From: Schistosoma haematobium
Taxonomy: Eukaryota > Platyhelminthes > Trematoda > Strigeidida > Schistosomatidae
Assembly: GCF_000699445.3 (NCBI RefSeq)
Contig: NC_067198.1
Location: forward strand, 29,243,536-29,307,535
DNA: 64,000 nucleotides
Direction: 5' to 3'
This document shows, piece by piece, positions 1 to 13,900 of this stretch. Position numbers and translations under genes: made by a program. Each line of letters starts with the position of its first letter. Positions within the stretch are counted from its first letter, which is position 1. The notes beneath the pieces are model-generated. The model saw only the letters and a program-made list of their open reading frames with translations. It had not been told where the DNA came from and made no database searches.

Positions 1-1061
1 TGATGTAATGGAAATCTTTCAAGAGTCTAAAAACACAATAGCTATAAAATACAACAACGAAAAAATAAAACGAACAAAAAAATGTTATAAATACCCACAG
101 GGTGACTAAACTTTACTATTAATAATGAAATAATGGTATATTTGTAATATACTAAAAAGTGGGAATTAAAAGGCTTGATATTTAGTGATTTAGTGTAAGG
201 CACTTTTGCAGAGTACTTCGGAAAGTTAGGAATATAAAAAATATACCATTATTTCATGATTAACATTCTATCCAATTCTCAAATTATGTTTAACCATGGT
301 AAAAATACTTATAAATTCTATAGAATTATATAAGTTAAGGTGAAACTAGATATAAGCAACTGTTTCCGAGCTCAGTTAATTCGACAAAGAAGATGCTGAT
401 ATAAAGAATTATAAAGTATAAGTATACAGTATTTAAAAAGCTTTCGTAAACGTTGTACAAGCTAATTAACTCTCTCAAACTCTTTATATTGACTGATGAC
501 TGAACAGTGACCCATGTTATTTTGTTTAACTTATATTGATCAAGTTTCAATTTGGCCAGTAGTATCTGTGACCCGACTACGGGTGAACTATGTTGAAATG
601 GTAGATGGTTGGAAAAGGAAACTATGGACCTAGGTCTTTTTGCTAGTTGATTACTCGCCTAAACTATCCGCTTTTAACAAGAACGACGTTAAAATTGGGA
701 AATGTAGTGAGTGTGATAGAGTAAGCATATGTAAAAAATGAGAACAGTCTAAAATAAATAATAGAGAGTGACTATAAAGAAGAATTTAAAAAGCGGGAAA
801 TAATGATGTCAATAATGATAAGACTGTAAATATTCAGTGTCACTTAAATCAACCTTCCTTTAAGTGATTTCATCAAATTATTAATTTTTAGTCTTGTAAA
901 TACAAAACAGTCATGGTGACGTTAGTAACAAATGATGGATTTGGAATTTATTATGAATACTTAATATGATGTACAAGTAAAGATTGACAGACCACAATGT
1001 GATGATTTTAGTTAAAATGAAAGAATCTCTAGTTTACTATGCTATATAAAATACAACTAAC
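1..1061. other. Part of the next FMNL intron; nothing else recognised
   Basis: AT-rich sequence downstream of the donor at 1061. I see no coding match to the remaining FH2 helices and no clear repeat. Confidence 0.5.
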
Positions 1062-1191
1062 CCTTTGCAGCTTCTACAACACCAGTCAATTCATCGTCAA
1101 AATTAACTAGGGCAGGAAATTGGGTTTCAATTGTTTCAACTATGAAGTGAAGCAGAGTCCACGATTTATCCAAAGTCCGTGTGTCGGATAA
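1062..1191 (-). CDS. FMNL: FMNL exon 13 (FH2), last exon inside the window
   Basis: The exon is 130 bases and encodes [20 protein letters not shown] then [15 protein letters not shown], matching FMNL '[32 protein letters not shown]'. The donor is AAGG|GTTAGT, so the gene continues left of position 1. The post-domain and DAD are not in the window. Confidence 0.93.
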
Positions 1192-2889
1192 CTGAAAAAA
1201 GATAAGTTGGAAACTAAAGAAAATGAACATTACATACCTATACACATATACGTTAGGTTTGACGTTGCAAATCGTCGAATACATTTTCACCGCGATTTGA
1301 TATTAGCTAAATATTAAAAAACCCTACACCACAAACCGTATAGTATTCTTCTCTAGTCACACACGGAAAGTGTCGTCAGTCAGTCAGCAGCTACAGCGTA
1401 GGACCAGGCACATATGAGCATTGGTCCAAGTTACCATACTTCATTAGCACAACAAGATGAACACCGAATTCATAGAAGTAGTTAATAAAATGGTGGTAAT
1501 ATATAAAAGAAAGATTACATATAAGGGCATAGTTATACAAACTTATTGTATAAAGCACTAATCAAAACGATTTACTGTCAAGCTACAACTGTTTAGTTCG
1601 AAGAAAATTGACCGAAATGTAATGAGCTCATATTCTTTTGCAGTGTTTACAACCAAAAACGAAAACAACTCAAAGTGCATATGTAAAAAAGCAAGACGAA
1701 AGTAAAGTGTAAATTTGATACTTAGTAAAATAAACATGATGAATATCGATTTAACTAAAAAGGAGTACAATAACCAATAGAAGTGAACTTTTCAACGAAT
1801 AGCTTCAAAAATGTGGGTATTTATAAGAGTGAAGTGAAAAATACAGGAAATCATGAAGGAAACTTTCGTAAAATGACTAGGATGTGATTTATTATAATTT
1901 ATCCATAATTATACTGATCCATTAGATAGTTGGTGTGATCTTAATATTGAGAGTTCTTGATCTTTTCGTTTGGACGTTTTAAAATTTACTTTTTTGGAAA
2001 ATTAACAACGAACACAGCCGTTTTCCTAACCAAATTACTAATCACATCATCATTGTAACACTAGTTATATTTTGTATACAAACACTTTTTAGTGATCTTC
2101 AACTTCCCATTTATTTCGTTGTATAAAAAGGACTTGAAATTCAGTAGAGGGGATTAATTCAAATTAAAGTACTGCGTCATAGAAATATCCTTTGAACTGC
2201 TCTATCATCTCTCTTTTAAAGAGAAAGATATTGAAAATATATATGATACATGAATATACCACTCTGTGAAAACGTAGTTTTTTGACGTCTCTGATGTGAT
2301 TTATGATGATTTCAGAGATGAAGTGTCCTTCACATCATTATTTTAATATAAGAAGAAAAATCAGATTTGTTTATTCAACCTCAAAGTAATTTTATATTCT
2401 TGAGAAACAAGTACAACGATTTTCAATTTTTCAAATAGAACTGAACCATCGGTCTAGATTACTTGTCGAAACAATTATAAACACTGATACATTGTGAGAG
2501 ATTTTATTGACTGAGTTAGTTTCTTATCATTTCCTTCATGGGTCAAAATAATTCCATGTCAGTTTTTCGTCAACCTACACGGTACGCATAACGACTGTTA
2601 TTACGCTGAGAACCTATGTAGCCAAAGTAAAACTTCAAATTTGATGTAATACATGAACAAACGTCTTTAATGAGACGGTAGAGAATAGAGCTCAATGTTT
2701 TAATATATTTTCTGTATTACACATCACCAAACAAAACTTATCTAATAGAAGGCAAGATGAAGGATTATCAATTTTCTGGCGTTCTCTGCGACGTTTAGTG
2801 AGTCTGTTTTATCTTGAGAGGTATCACATATATGTGCTTCTAGAGCGAGCTATATTGATCATAAAATATTACTGAATCTCTTACGCCTG

Positions 2890-2929
<40 letters not shown>

Positions 2930-5900
2930 ATGCAAGACAATCATGCAGTGTATTTAATATGTACACTACTAAGACATTTGTGGTACAAATCCGAGTCACA
3001 TGTTAATAACTTAAAAACCGTAGTTTATGAACGATAAAAGATGTAGCAACATTTAATCAGTCGATTGAAGGCTTACAACTACGAGAATGTAAAAATACTA
3101 TCCACCAATTATTTCATAAAAATACTTAATAAAAATCTGTATATTTATACATATATAGGTTACTAAGAGAATAGCTTTAAAAGTTTCACAATTTCAATTA
3201 CTCGTTTAATCTTCTTCGAACAGGAAAGTGCCTTCGATGGCTAGACAGATATACAACACTTACCGTTCCTAATTATTGATGAACCGATCAAGAAAATCCC
3301 TAATAGGCATTTACTTTATGCCTTTCAAAGCTAACGTTTATATCAATAATACAGAAACAATAACCATATTTATAGTTCGTATTGTTACAAAATGAAAACA
3401 GAGAATTTACAACTTGCCAAATTAATAAGCAGCTTAAGTTAATACAAAAAACAAGATGATTCATATGAACAATTTACGAAAGTAGTCAGTATTCAATAGT
3501 TATGGTGTAGGTAGAAAGATGACCATTGACTATGTTTAGCGTATTCTGTGTTTAATTAAACGAGAAGCTTAAGAGTAATGATTCCCAACTTAGTTTACAT
3601 GAATCTAAAGTAAACCTTTATAGTTCGGTCTACGAATTGATAAGTGATGACCAATAAATTTTCTTTAATTATTGATGTGTAACCAGTAATACAAAAAAGG
3701 AATTCACTAGAATCATGTCATTTCAAAGAAACAAATAGGAACTGATAACCAAGAAAATGAAAGACAAAGTTATCCCACTATGTGAAAAACGACCAACGTT
3801 GAACAGGTCTAGGTAAAATAAATTAGCTATTTATGATCAACGCATATTGTAACACAAATAAGAGGTGGGTCAAGATGTCATACCATATTTTAATAAATGA
3901 AGTTAACAAAGAAATTGAATCATATGGTAGCAATGATTATGATAAAATTTAAACATTGATGTGGTGAGAATAGAAAGGATGAATGTATCTGTGCCATTAT
4001 AAACGATTATAAATCATATCAACCAACATCACCAACCAATGATCTTAGCTATTGCCCAAACTCCAATATAGCTTAGACAAACAACAGTCGACAATTTCCC
4101 AAATAATTGAGACAAAAAAGCAACATAATTAAACAAAAAAGGTGGAAAAAAAGAAAGGGAAACTTACAGCATCTAAACTCTGTAAACGAAAACCGTAGGC
4201 AATACCACGTCTGGAACTATTCATATAATTGCCAAAAGCTAATATAATTTCTAAGATAGCTCTAAATTTACAACTGTTTTTCAATGCTAACGAAGCGGAT
4301 CTTACAGCAATAATTTTCTGATAAAATAATGAAAATGAAACAGAACAAATAATTCAGCATATATATATATATGTATGAGAGAGGGTAAGTATGATATAAG
4401 TAGAGTAGAAAAGGTAGATAACAAAAAAATATGGTGTGTTGAACTCTTTTTACTATTCGGTCGTATACTCATGAAATCGACTCAATTTTTCAGACAAAAC
4501 TAAAATCTGTTCATCTATATTTATTATGTAGATGATTATTGAAATCCAATACGGTGAGTCATATTTTAATGATAATCTTTTAAAAGGGAATAAAGTCAGG
4601 CAATGTGAACATTTTTTAGAGCAAAAAAGTACAAGACTATAGGTAAAATTTGTCGACAAGATATAAAATGATATTCATGAAATAAAGACGGGAGCGACCG
4701 AAATTGAGAAATCATCCTTTGAAAATAGGTACTGAAAATTTTAGTCTAACTTCATTGTCTCTCGTGGATAAAATACATTACACAAAAGCGTGAGATAATT
4801 TGAAGGATTCTTAGTTAAGATACTTTCGAAATAGGTTTACAAACAAAGAAACAGTAATAATTATATGTTTCCGTTTGTAATATAAGCGGTCATTTATTTA
4901 TACTTATTTTTTAAGAAAAGGGAATTACATCCATGGGTAGAGTATTACTTTTAGAGTCTAGATAAAAAATAACCTTCTATACACAATGGTATATAACAAA
5001 TGGACAGGCTCCAGTTCTTCTTCTTACAACTAAACAAAACCCTTTAAGTTTCGTTCAACAAAAGTATCACCAATTAGTCTCATATGGCGAAAATAAGGAA
5101 GAATTGGAGCCTTAATGATTAAACTAGATACATGCAGCATATATCAGCAAGAATTTTAGATCCAGACTAGGACCTGATAGTGAACATATAAATTATAAAT
5201 TACAATTTCGAAACAACAGACGCTGAATCAACCTGTTACATTTACCAGTAGCCATAGAGATTTTTAAACACTGAATCACACAGATTGTGGAAAGTGAGCG
5301 ATTTCATTCACGTCAGAAAGTTTCAGTAGTTGGAATGTTGCAACATTCCACCATATACCATTTGCATCATAAAATGACCGTTGAGTTTCTTGACATTACA
5401 GTTGGTTTATATTCGCTGAAAATAATTGTAACTTACAGCTATGTATACCAAATGAGCTATCTCCGACAAATTTGTTGATATTTTTCGAGCCAATCATTTA
5501 AGTACATAAAATGAAGTACATCTAAACAACTATCACATAATATTACGAAATTAGCAATAGAGTTTAAGGGGATTTTTATTGAATCACATTAGCTCCATGA
5601 GAAAAGTTAGACACCAAATAAATTATGACAAACGAATAAACATAAATTACTGAAAATCAATTTGATCCGTGAACAGATAGTATACGGTTTAGTTGAAAAT
5701 GATTATGCAATCGTAATCAATGATCATAAGTAAATACACAAAACAAGTACACGTTTTTACTAAACATATACTGATGTATGTGACAAAGTGCACAGAATAC
5801 AATAACGTAATAAAAAAATTGTCTACAATGTAAGGGTTAGTTTAAGGAGTGTGACTTGACGAATAATTTATAATCATGCATTTCATTATTAAGACTAACA

Positions 5901-8900
5901 CTCGTACACAACTAAATCCTACCATTTGATTATTCGAAATCAAGGTCACAATATTTAAAATTATTACCTTTATAACATGATCCATACTGAGCATGAAAAT
6001 AAATCTTACAAGCCATATGACTATTAGCAGCCATATAGCAATCTAGTTTTATGTAAACCTAATGATTGTTTCTTCACTGTACACAACTAGACGTGGGCGT
6101 AAATACATGGTTTGATCAGTTGCGTAGAAATAATTTCAACTTCAGTAGGATACAATACACATGTTCGTGATTAGAATAAATATAATTTGATTAGACTTTA
6201 TGTCATCACTTTATGCAACGACAATTAAATCAGTATTATCAAGGTCAAGACACATTTCCCTGGATGATATATATATATATATATATATATCAGCGGTCAA
6301 ATAATAAAAAATGGATTCAGACAAATTCTTGTTATATCAATAAACTCTCCAATTCATATAAACACAGTGATGAAACCGTGGCCAAGTTGAATTCATTACT
6401 TTTAAAATTATTGCTTTAGATATTAGATATATTTTTGTGGCTTGACATAGTACTAGACATTACAATATCGTATCTAAAGACATAAATTGCTTACCGAATT
6501 CACTACATTCAAATTATCTTCAAATGAATTCATGAATAAAATAATTTCTAATCTAGGTCCTAAACGTTCAACTTTGCATAAGTGTAGTAAAAGACGATCT
6601 TCATCTGTTAAATCATCAATAGATCGTTGTTCAGTGAATTCATAATTTAAATAAGTTTTCACTTCATCAGCTGTTGGCAATTGATGGTATATACGATCTG
6701 TTACATCTTGACCTAGTTCTAAACGATTAATATCATTCCATAAACGTTCTGGTGTATATTTTTCAGATTCCAAATAACGTAATAAAACGCCAATACAACT
6801 GAAATGGAACAAAAAAGTGGAGATAAACATGAGTAGCGTTATTAGCATAATTGAAGTGAGAATTGGTTAAAAAAACTAATTAACTTGGTAGTCGATTCAA
6901 CTTAGTGATCTGGCATACATATCGTTTTACACACCTGAATATTGTGAAATGTGTTACACAAAATGTACCACTGTACGGCAATATCACATTTCTTAATAAG
7001 AAAAAAATGTATGAAAGAGATTTCATTAAGTCTAAGTGTTGGTGTATTTTAAGAAAAAAAAAACACTACCGATCAATATATGACACGGTTTTTACTGATG
7101 ATTGTGTGTAAACATAAAGCATAATTTACTAACATATCAATGTTCAACATCCTAACGAAAAAGCACTGAGTTGACTATTTATATTATTGAGACAAAATTC
7201 AGCAGATATTTTTTCATAAACATTAGTTTATGACATATGTTAACGTCGAATAGACAATTAAGATGCAATGATGCGAATAGTGACATAAACTAATATCAGC
7301 TTTCATATTTACTATGACTGAGCCAACAAGAGAAGAAAATAAACGCTTGGTGTAATAACTTTATATTACATAGAAATATAGGAGCTTTCATATCAAAAAG
7401 CTATTGATTGTTGATAAAGAGAAATTCACGTTATACTAAACCTTAGATAGTAAACATTATCTCCATGGCTTATTATAAAAAACCTTAGTTACGAGAACGA
7501 TTAGACAGCTGAACTTTTCAAACACCAGTTTGAATTACAAAAATTTTAGTACAAAATAAGAAATCGATATTAATTACCTAACATTTCAATGATAAATGGA
7601 AATATATCACAAATAATTATATGAGTTTCAGTGTACATTATGAAACAGAGTATAATGCATACCAATATATGCGATCCTAAGTCACTGAGACTGTCGGTTG
7701 TATACTGTATATAAGCCTCGAATACGTGAATTTACAATTACGACGAAAGTAGGATGGAAGTAGTTGTCAATGGCAACAGATTCATGAATCCAGTTAAATT
7801 TGTCTGGTTTTCAATTGTTTCCATATAAACATTTAGTAACAAATGACACACTATCAACAAGTAACATGTTTATTGTTGATGAAGAAGATAGCCTCAAGTG
7901 CCAAATATTTCCAATCATCAATAAAATCATTTAGTTTTACAGAATAAAGAGAACGAGTTTTCGTATAAAACTTTATACTGGTAATATGCGTACAAACATA
8001 ATAACAGTCAACTGCCAAGTCAGAATTACATAATTCTTTTTTTAAAACTTTAACGTATTAATAAAACAACACAACCACTACTTATTTTCTTCAATAGGCA
8101 ACTATTTCGCTATCGATTTAGTTAACTTTACGGATAAGTCCTCCCACTGGAGTTGAGAGATACTCATTGGAAAATGAATCAATAAATGGTGATCGAATAT
8201 TAATCAACTAAATGATTGATAGAAATTTGTGTAATTTTGAGAAAATTTCGGCATCAATCAGCATTATTTCGACAATGTCAACCTGTACAAGAAATATTAC
8301 GAGAGATTAAGTGTTCAGACCAGTTACGGGAACGAATGAAATCATCAGAGAAGCATTTGAAAACTTAGAACAACTATTTCATTTTGAAAGATCTTGACAG
8401 TCAAATCCTCAATCATATTCTAAGATTAAACATCAGTAATAACAGATTCACATTTTAATCTAATGTAGGAAACGTTGAGTACGAAACTGTTAAAATCACA
8501 TAGTTCCAGAACCAGTTATCCAATAATTAGATAACTTATGATATATTAGTTTACAAATTGTAAAATCGAAATGAAATACATTTTATTTACGATACATTAG
8601 GCTAGTAATGCACAATGGTATTCAATAAACATAGATAATAGGAACATTTTTTTCAAAAGTTTTTTTGACTTGATTAACCAGTTGTAACTTTATTTGATAC
8701 AATTTCACTAAACCATAGAAAATATTTATTACGGTCAAATAATGGATCGTACAACTATTATTAATAATTTATTATGTATATATCCTGTTTGTAATATTAA
8801 TGCATTTGACACTTAAATTTTAGTATCACGATGTACAAATATACGAGTAAATAATAATAATAATAATAGATCGATGGAGTACTATTTATCTAAAATATTA

Positions 8901-10853
8901 TACCAGAATAATGTCCTTTTAACAAATAGGCAAATATTTACTAATTATATATATTGTATATACTTAGATCGATTGTTTACGTACATAAAGTAGTATGCGT
9001 TAATATCAAATGTGAATAAATTAATAAAATCTAAATTAGAAACTTTTAACACGTTTTTCTTCCATAAATTTGGAGATCTGGTTTTCGTAGTAAGGTTTAT
9101 ATCGTAAATATCTTATAAATTCGTAACAGTTAGTCAGTCAGTATTAAGCAAAGCAAAACCTGGAACATAAGTGCATTGATTTGACTCGACAGACCATATC
9201 AGTACAGCGAGATGAAACTATCAAGACAAATGTTGGATCAGTAAAAATAACGACAGTAGAAGTAATAACATAAAATTTTAGATATAGATTAATATAACCC
9301 GAGGAGTAATCAAGTCGTGAGACGAATAATTTTTTAATTTTAGAACTCAAGATGTAACGGAAGATAAAACGTGTATGTATGTATCTGCCTTAATGAGACC
9401 GATTCTGAGCCATGCCATGTTTTCATGAAATGCTCTCACATGTTTACCAGTTAGTTGCCCTCCTACTTGGTGTAGATTTTAAGAAATAAAAAGACTATGA
9501 ATGAATGCAAATTTATACATTCAAGTTTTTAGATTATTACAAAATAATCTAGACCGATAAGCCATGGGAAATCAAAGTGAACTGAATAACCATTTAATAA
9601 TATATAAATGAATCCACCTGTAGCTTTTCTAGGGTTATTGTCGGACTCGAAATTGGGTAAAAGACGGGAGTTGGGTATGTGGTCACAAACCTCGTCCCGT
9701 AGAAAACAACCTTGTTAAAAAATACTAACCTGAATAAACAATTTAAACCATTTAAACTCTCTTCTGGGACTAGGAAGATCTACTTTCGGAAGAACTATAA
9801 AGTCCTATAGTGAGAGCCGAGATTCTTCGGAAATCACGAGGCCGATGCCCCTTCTAACAACCAGAGCAACCATCAATATAGGTATATGGAATGCTCGGAC
9901 AATGTGGGAGACTGAGAGGACCAGTGAAATAGCTACAGGAATGAGGAGATACGACTTGACGATGCTCGGAACAATGATAGCAACAACGAAAATAAATATT
10001 AGTTCTACGAGAGACTGCAATCAATTATAGTAAAGTGCTCAGGAAAAGATCTGACCATCCTGATCGGACACTTAAACGCCAATGTCGGAATAGATAACAC
10101 CAGGTATGAAGATATCATGGGACAATATGGACTAACTGGAAGAAACGAACGAGAATGGTGACAGACTTGCAAATTGATGTGCACTCAACAAAATGGTTAT
10201 AACCGGCATGATATTTCCCCAACAAACGCATAAACAAAGCTACACGGCATTGTACATTTAATTTTTAGTTCCACTATACGTAAAAAATTCGAACATAAGG
10301 TTAATGAATGGCTTTTTACAACATTTTCACAGGTGAAACAACCACTTTTATATCTCTTGGAAACAATCTAAAGTTACCAAAATGAGCAGAACATTTATTG
10401 TTCAACTAATAATTTTCAATAATGTAGTAAAGAAAAAGACGAGTCCCTAACAACATTAGTATGAGGGCTGAATGACATTAATTTATATTAACAGAAGCCC
10501 ATGATTATAAAAAATGTTTCCATTGTATTCCAAAACATAGTTAACAGAGTAATTATTACATAGTTTACATAACGGACTGGTTCTTAGTCAGACAGACATT
10601 GAAAACCAGAAAGTGTTGAACAACTGTTTCGTCCTAACATGGGGCTTCTTAGCAATCCGTATTCATGACAACACCAGGGATCGAACCTAGGATCCACAGG
10701 TCCTGAAGAAAGCACTTAACCTTTAAACTATTGAGCTGGTAACCAATGTGTTACAGGTTTGACTCCCATCAATCCGCGACAAAACGGAACCATCTTCCAA
10801 TGTCATTAGTGGATAAGTGTGACGCATATGACATAATTGACAGCTATATAGAT

Positions 10854-10904
<51 letters not shown>

Positions 10905-13900
10905 GTAATAATAATAAGGCTAGTTAATGAACAATGAAAACAGGGGAACCACAAAAAATACGTACCGATGTCTATTTGAATCCATTAAAGATTTTTTCTC
11001 AACTTTTTTACTTATTCGACTGTCTTTCTGATCTAATCCATTTACCAGATTATTTACACCCGATTTATTACTATTATTCACTGATTGATTAGACAATTTG
11101 AAAAGATTTTCAAATCTTTCAGTATCCAATGCATCCAAAACAGCTTCATCATTCATGCCAACAAATATTGTACCACGGAGTTGTTGATTTTTCAACAGGA
11201 CCCAATTAACTAATGGTAATTTGTATCGAGTTTGTATGGGCGGTCGTATGGAAACACCTATATTTAATATGAAAGAATAAATGAAGAAATAGAAAATGAT
11301 GAAAGACTAAAAGAAACACATGTGCCATATATTTTAAACAGGATATAACTCATTAGTTATTAAAATGAAAAATAACTGTAACTCGATTACAGATTGATCA
11401 CTCCTACTTTTATGCTTTATCATCCACTTATACCAACAAATAAGCAGCGCAATCACTCGTCATTTATTTGATAGTGTATAATCGATGGCATTTTAAGATC
11501 GTATAAACAACTTGAGAAACGTTAAATTTTGCCGAGGCCATTGTTACTAAAAGGTTCAAACTGAATTTATGCATTCAAAAGGATGATGCTATCATTCTTG
11601 CACTGTTCTGACGACTTCAGTTTCTGAAAATTCGTTCCGTGAAGCCTTATTTTGTGATGATAATTACAAACTTGATTTCTTTGTTCTTTCGTAGATTCTG
11701 TCTGAGCTCCAACTATTTCAGTCCTATAAAAACCCTTTTATTTAGTTGACGTTACGTACCTTTTATCATTAGGCTTTTAGCAACATGTATCCTTGAGTTT
11801 TTTTCACGAATATTCACACTTTCCAACATATAGATATCCGACCATAAAAGCATATTTTATAATTTTTTCTAAATATAACAACGTTTACTGATAACAATAC
11901 TTTCTGGTGGGTTTCGGAGGATCCACATAGGAGAGTTGGAAAACCCTGATTCAAAACCAATGGTGCACATGGGTTCCAGAATGCTGGTGGAACAAATGAC
12001 GCATGAACAGATTGTTGGTCACTGGCTACCATGGGACTGCATCTCCCAAAGTTGCACTATAACCTTTGTAGGTTAGACCTTTAGGTCAAAAGCTCGTGAT
12101 GTGGTCCCCAAAGAAATCACCCTGCTCCGGTTTTGAAGCCCAGGTAATATTCCAGCCGTCATACAAATCGAATGACGAAGTGTGGCACATATATATTTGA
12201 TGCCTCCTTGAACCAATGTTTGCGTTTAAATAAATAATTAAGAATACATTTCTGATATTATGGTAAAAAGTATGTACACAGTTTTGTTTTACAAAAAAAA
12301 TGAGTACTATTATTTTAACGTTGTAAACTTGCATATATGTGCCTGGTCCTACGTTATAGCTGACTAACAGATGTAAATAGCTGAAGTGAAACCGCAAAAG
12401 TGAATCCATATTATTAAGCCAAGTTCATTGCTTTTGCTTGATACAAATTTGAATCACGATCTGGTTTTAGCTGGACCATCAATCAATACATGGAAGAATT
12501 AGACAGCCGTTTCGTCCTAGTATCAGAGTACTTGGCAGTGCGCATCCACAACACTGTAGGCGGAAATCGAACCCAGGACCCTCCGCCTAACGTCTAGACT
12601 ACTGTGTCCGCTAGCGACTAGCTTCAAGATATAACTCCTGCAGTTCTAGTGTGACCAGCGTGATTCAATCCTTGTCGGGTGTCAGACAGTTATCCATCAC
12701 TGACAATGGATGAAAGTTGCACAATATCGTGAATAGGTTGAAGTTAGACAGTAATACCGTTGGTTGCCGGTTCAGTGGTCTGGAGGTCAGGTATTTGAAC
12801 ACGAAACCGAAGAGCCTGGGTTCGATTACCGTGTGTGTGGTCGTTGTTGCGGACTGGTGAGGAGTCGCATATTAAGACGAAACGGCTGTCCAGTACCTCA
12901 AGGTATTTAGTGGTCTAACCAATATCGGTTTTCGATTTATACTTTGAAAATACTACAATCTTTACAAATTCATCCACACCAATTATGCAAATTTATTAAT
13001 GGGAAAAATAGTGTAGTAAAAGGAACAATGAAACATCAATATTTTTAAAAAATTTAAAATGATATAACGACAAACAAAACAAAACTGGCCTTCTGCACCA
13101 GGCACCATTGCACCCATTCCCGGTGGGGGAGGAGGTGGTGGCGGTATACCACCTGCAGATGGTGGTGGGGGTGGCGGGGGAGGAGGTGGTGGTGGCGGAG
13201 GGGGAGGAGGAGGTGGTGGTGAAGCATTAGCACCAGCAGTAATAACACCACTTGTTGTGTTTATCGATTCGGTAGAGTTACCAACTATCCCATTCACTTG
13301 TATTTGTGATTTCGAATGTGAATTTTTAACTGTATTCAAAGTATCTTCTAGTTCACGTAGTCGTTGTTGCAAATTACGCTCACGTTCTGTTGTGCTTTTA
13401 TCTTTATCCAATAGTTGAGCACGTAGTGTAGACAGTTGACCATCTTGATTAGTGCGCTGATTCTATAGTGATAATGTATAGGTAATAATAGTAACTGTAA
13501 ATATATATATTGATTACAAAAGCGAGAAATCAATGAACTAGGAATTATCAGAAGGGGTTTGTGGAGATTTTAGAAATTTTCACAGATTGAAATCATGAGT
13601 CAGTTGAAGCTAGATCACCATTGAAAACCTGGAAGCACTGGACGGCCGTTTCGTCCTAGTATGGGACTCCTCAGCAGTGCGTATCCACGATCCACGCCCC
13701 GCGGATTCGAACCCAGGACCTACTGGCTTCGCGCGCGAGCACTTAACCATTAGACCACTGAGCCGGCATCCAAGACAATGGTATATGGTGGCGCAACTTC
13801 GTGGATTGGTTGAAGTTAGACATTAACACCGTTGGGTGCCGGCTCAGTGGTCTAACGGTTAAGTGCTCGCGCGCGAAGCCAGTAGGTCCTGGGTTCGAAT

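Larger units (their letters stand above)
1192..4167. other. FMNL intron 12
   Basis: The intron is 2976 bases and AT-rich. It holds a minus-strand 3'-end fragment of an RTE-like element (about 1372-1476) and a TA microsatellite (2892-2925). Nothing else is recognised. Confidence 0.7.
6799..10965. other. FMNL intron 10
   Basis: At 4167 bases this is the longest intron. It holds an AAT run (8850-8869), an RTE 3' fragment (9121-9235), an RTE 5' relic (9637-10260), a tRNA-like SINE (10560-10760) and a TAA microsatellite (10855-10917). The rest is unremarkable AT-rich sequence. Confidence 0.7.
11258..13085. other. FMNL intron 9
   Basis: The intron is 1828 bases. It holds an unidentified less AT-rich stretch (11890-12230), an RTE 3' end (12318-12372) and a head-to-head pair of tRNA-like SINEs (12440-12985). 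The phase mismatch between exons 9 and 10 suggests that a small exon could hide here. Confidence 0.65.

Noticed and set aside
13054..13251. Minus-strand frame rich in His/Leu across the FH1 exon
   Set aside because: It is an alternative frame of the proline codons; the frame with poly-Pro, FH1 context and matching splice phases is the real one.
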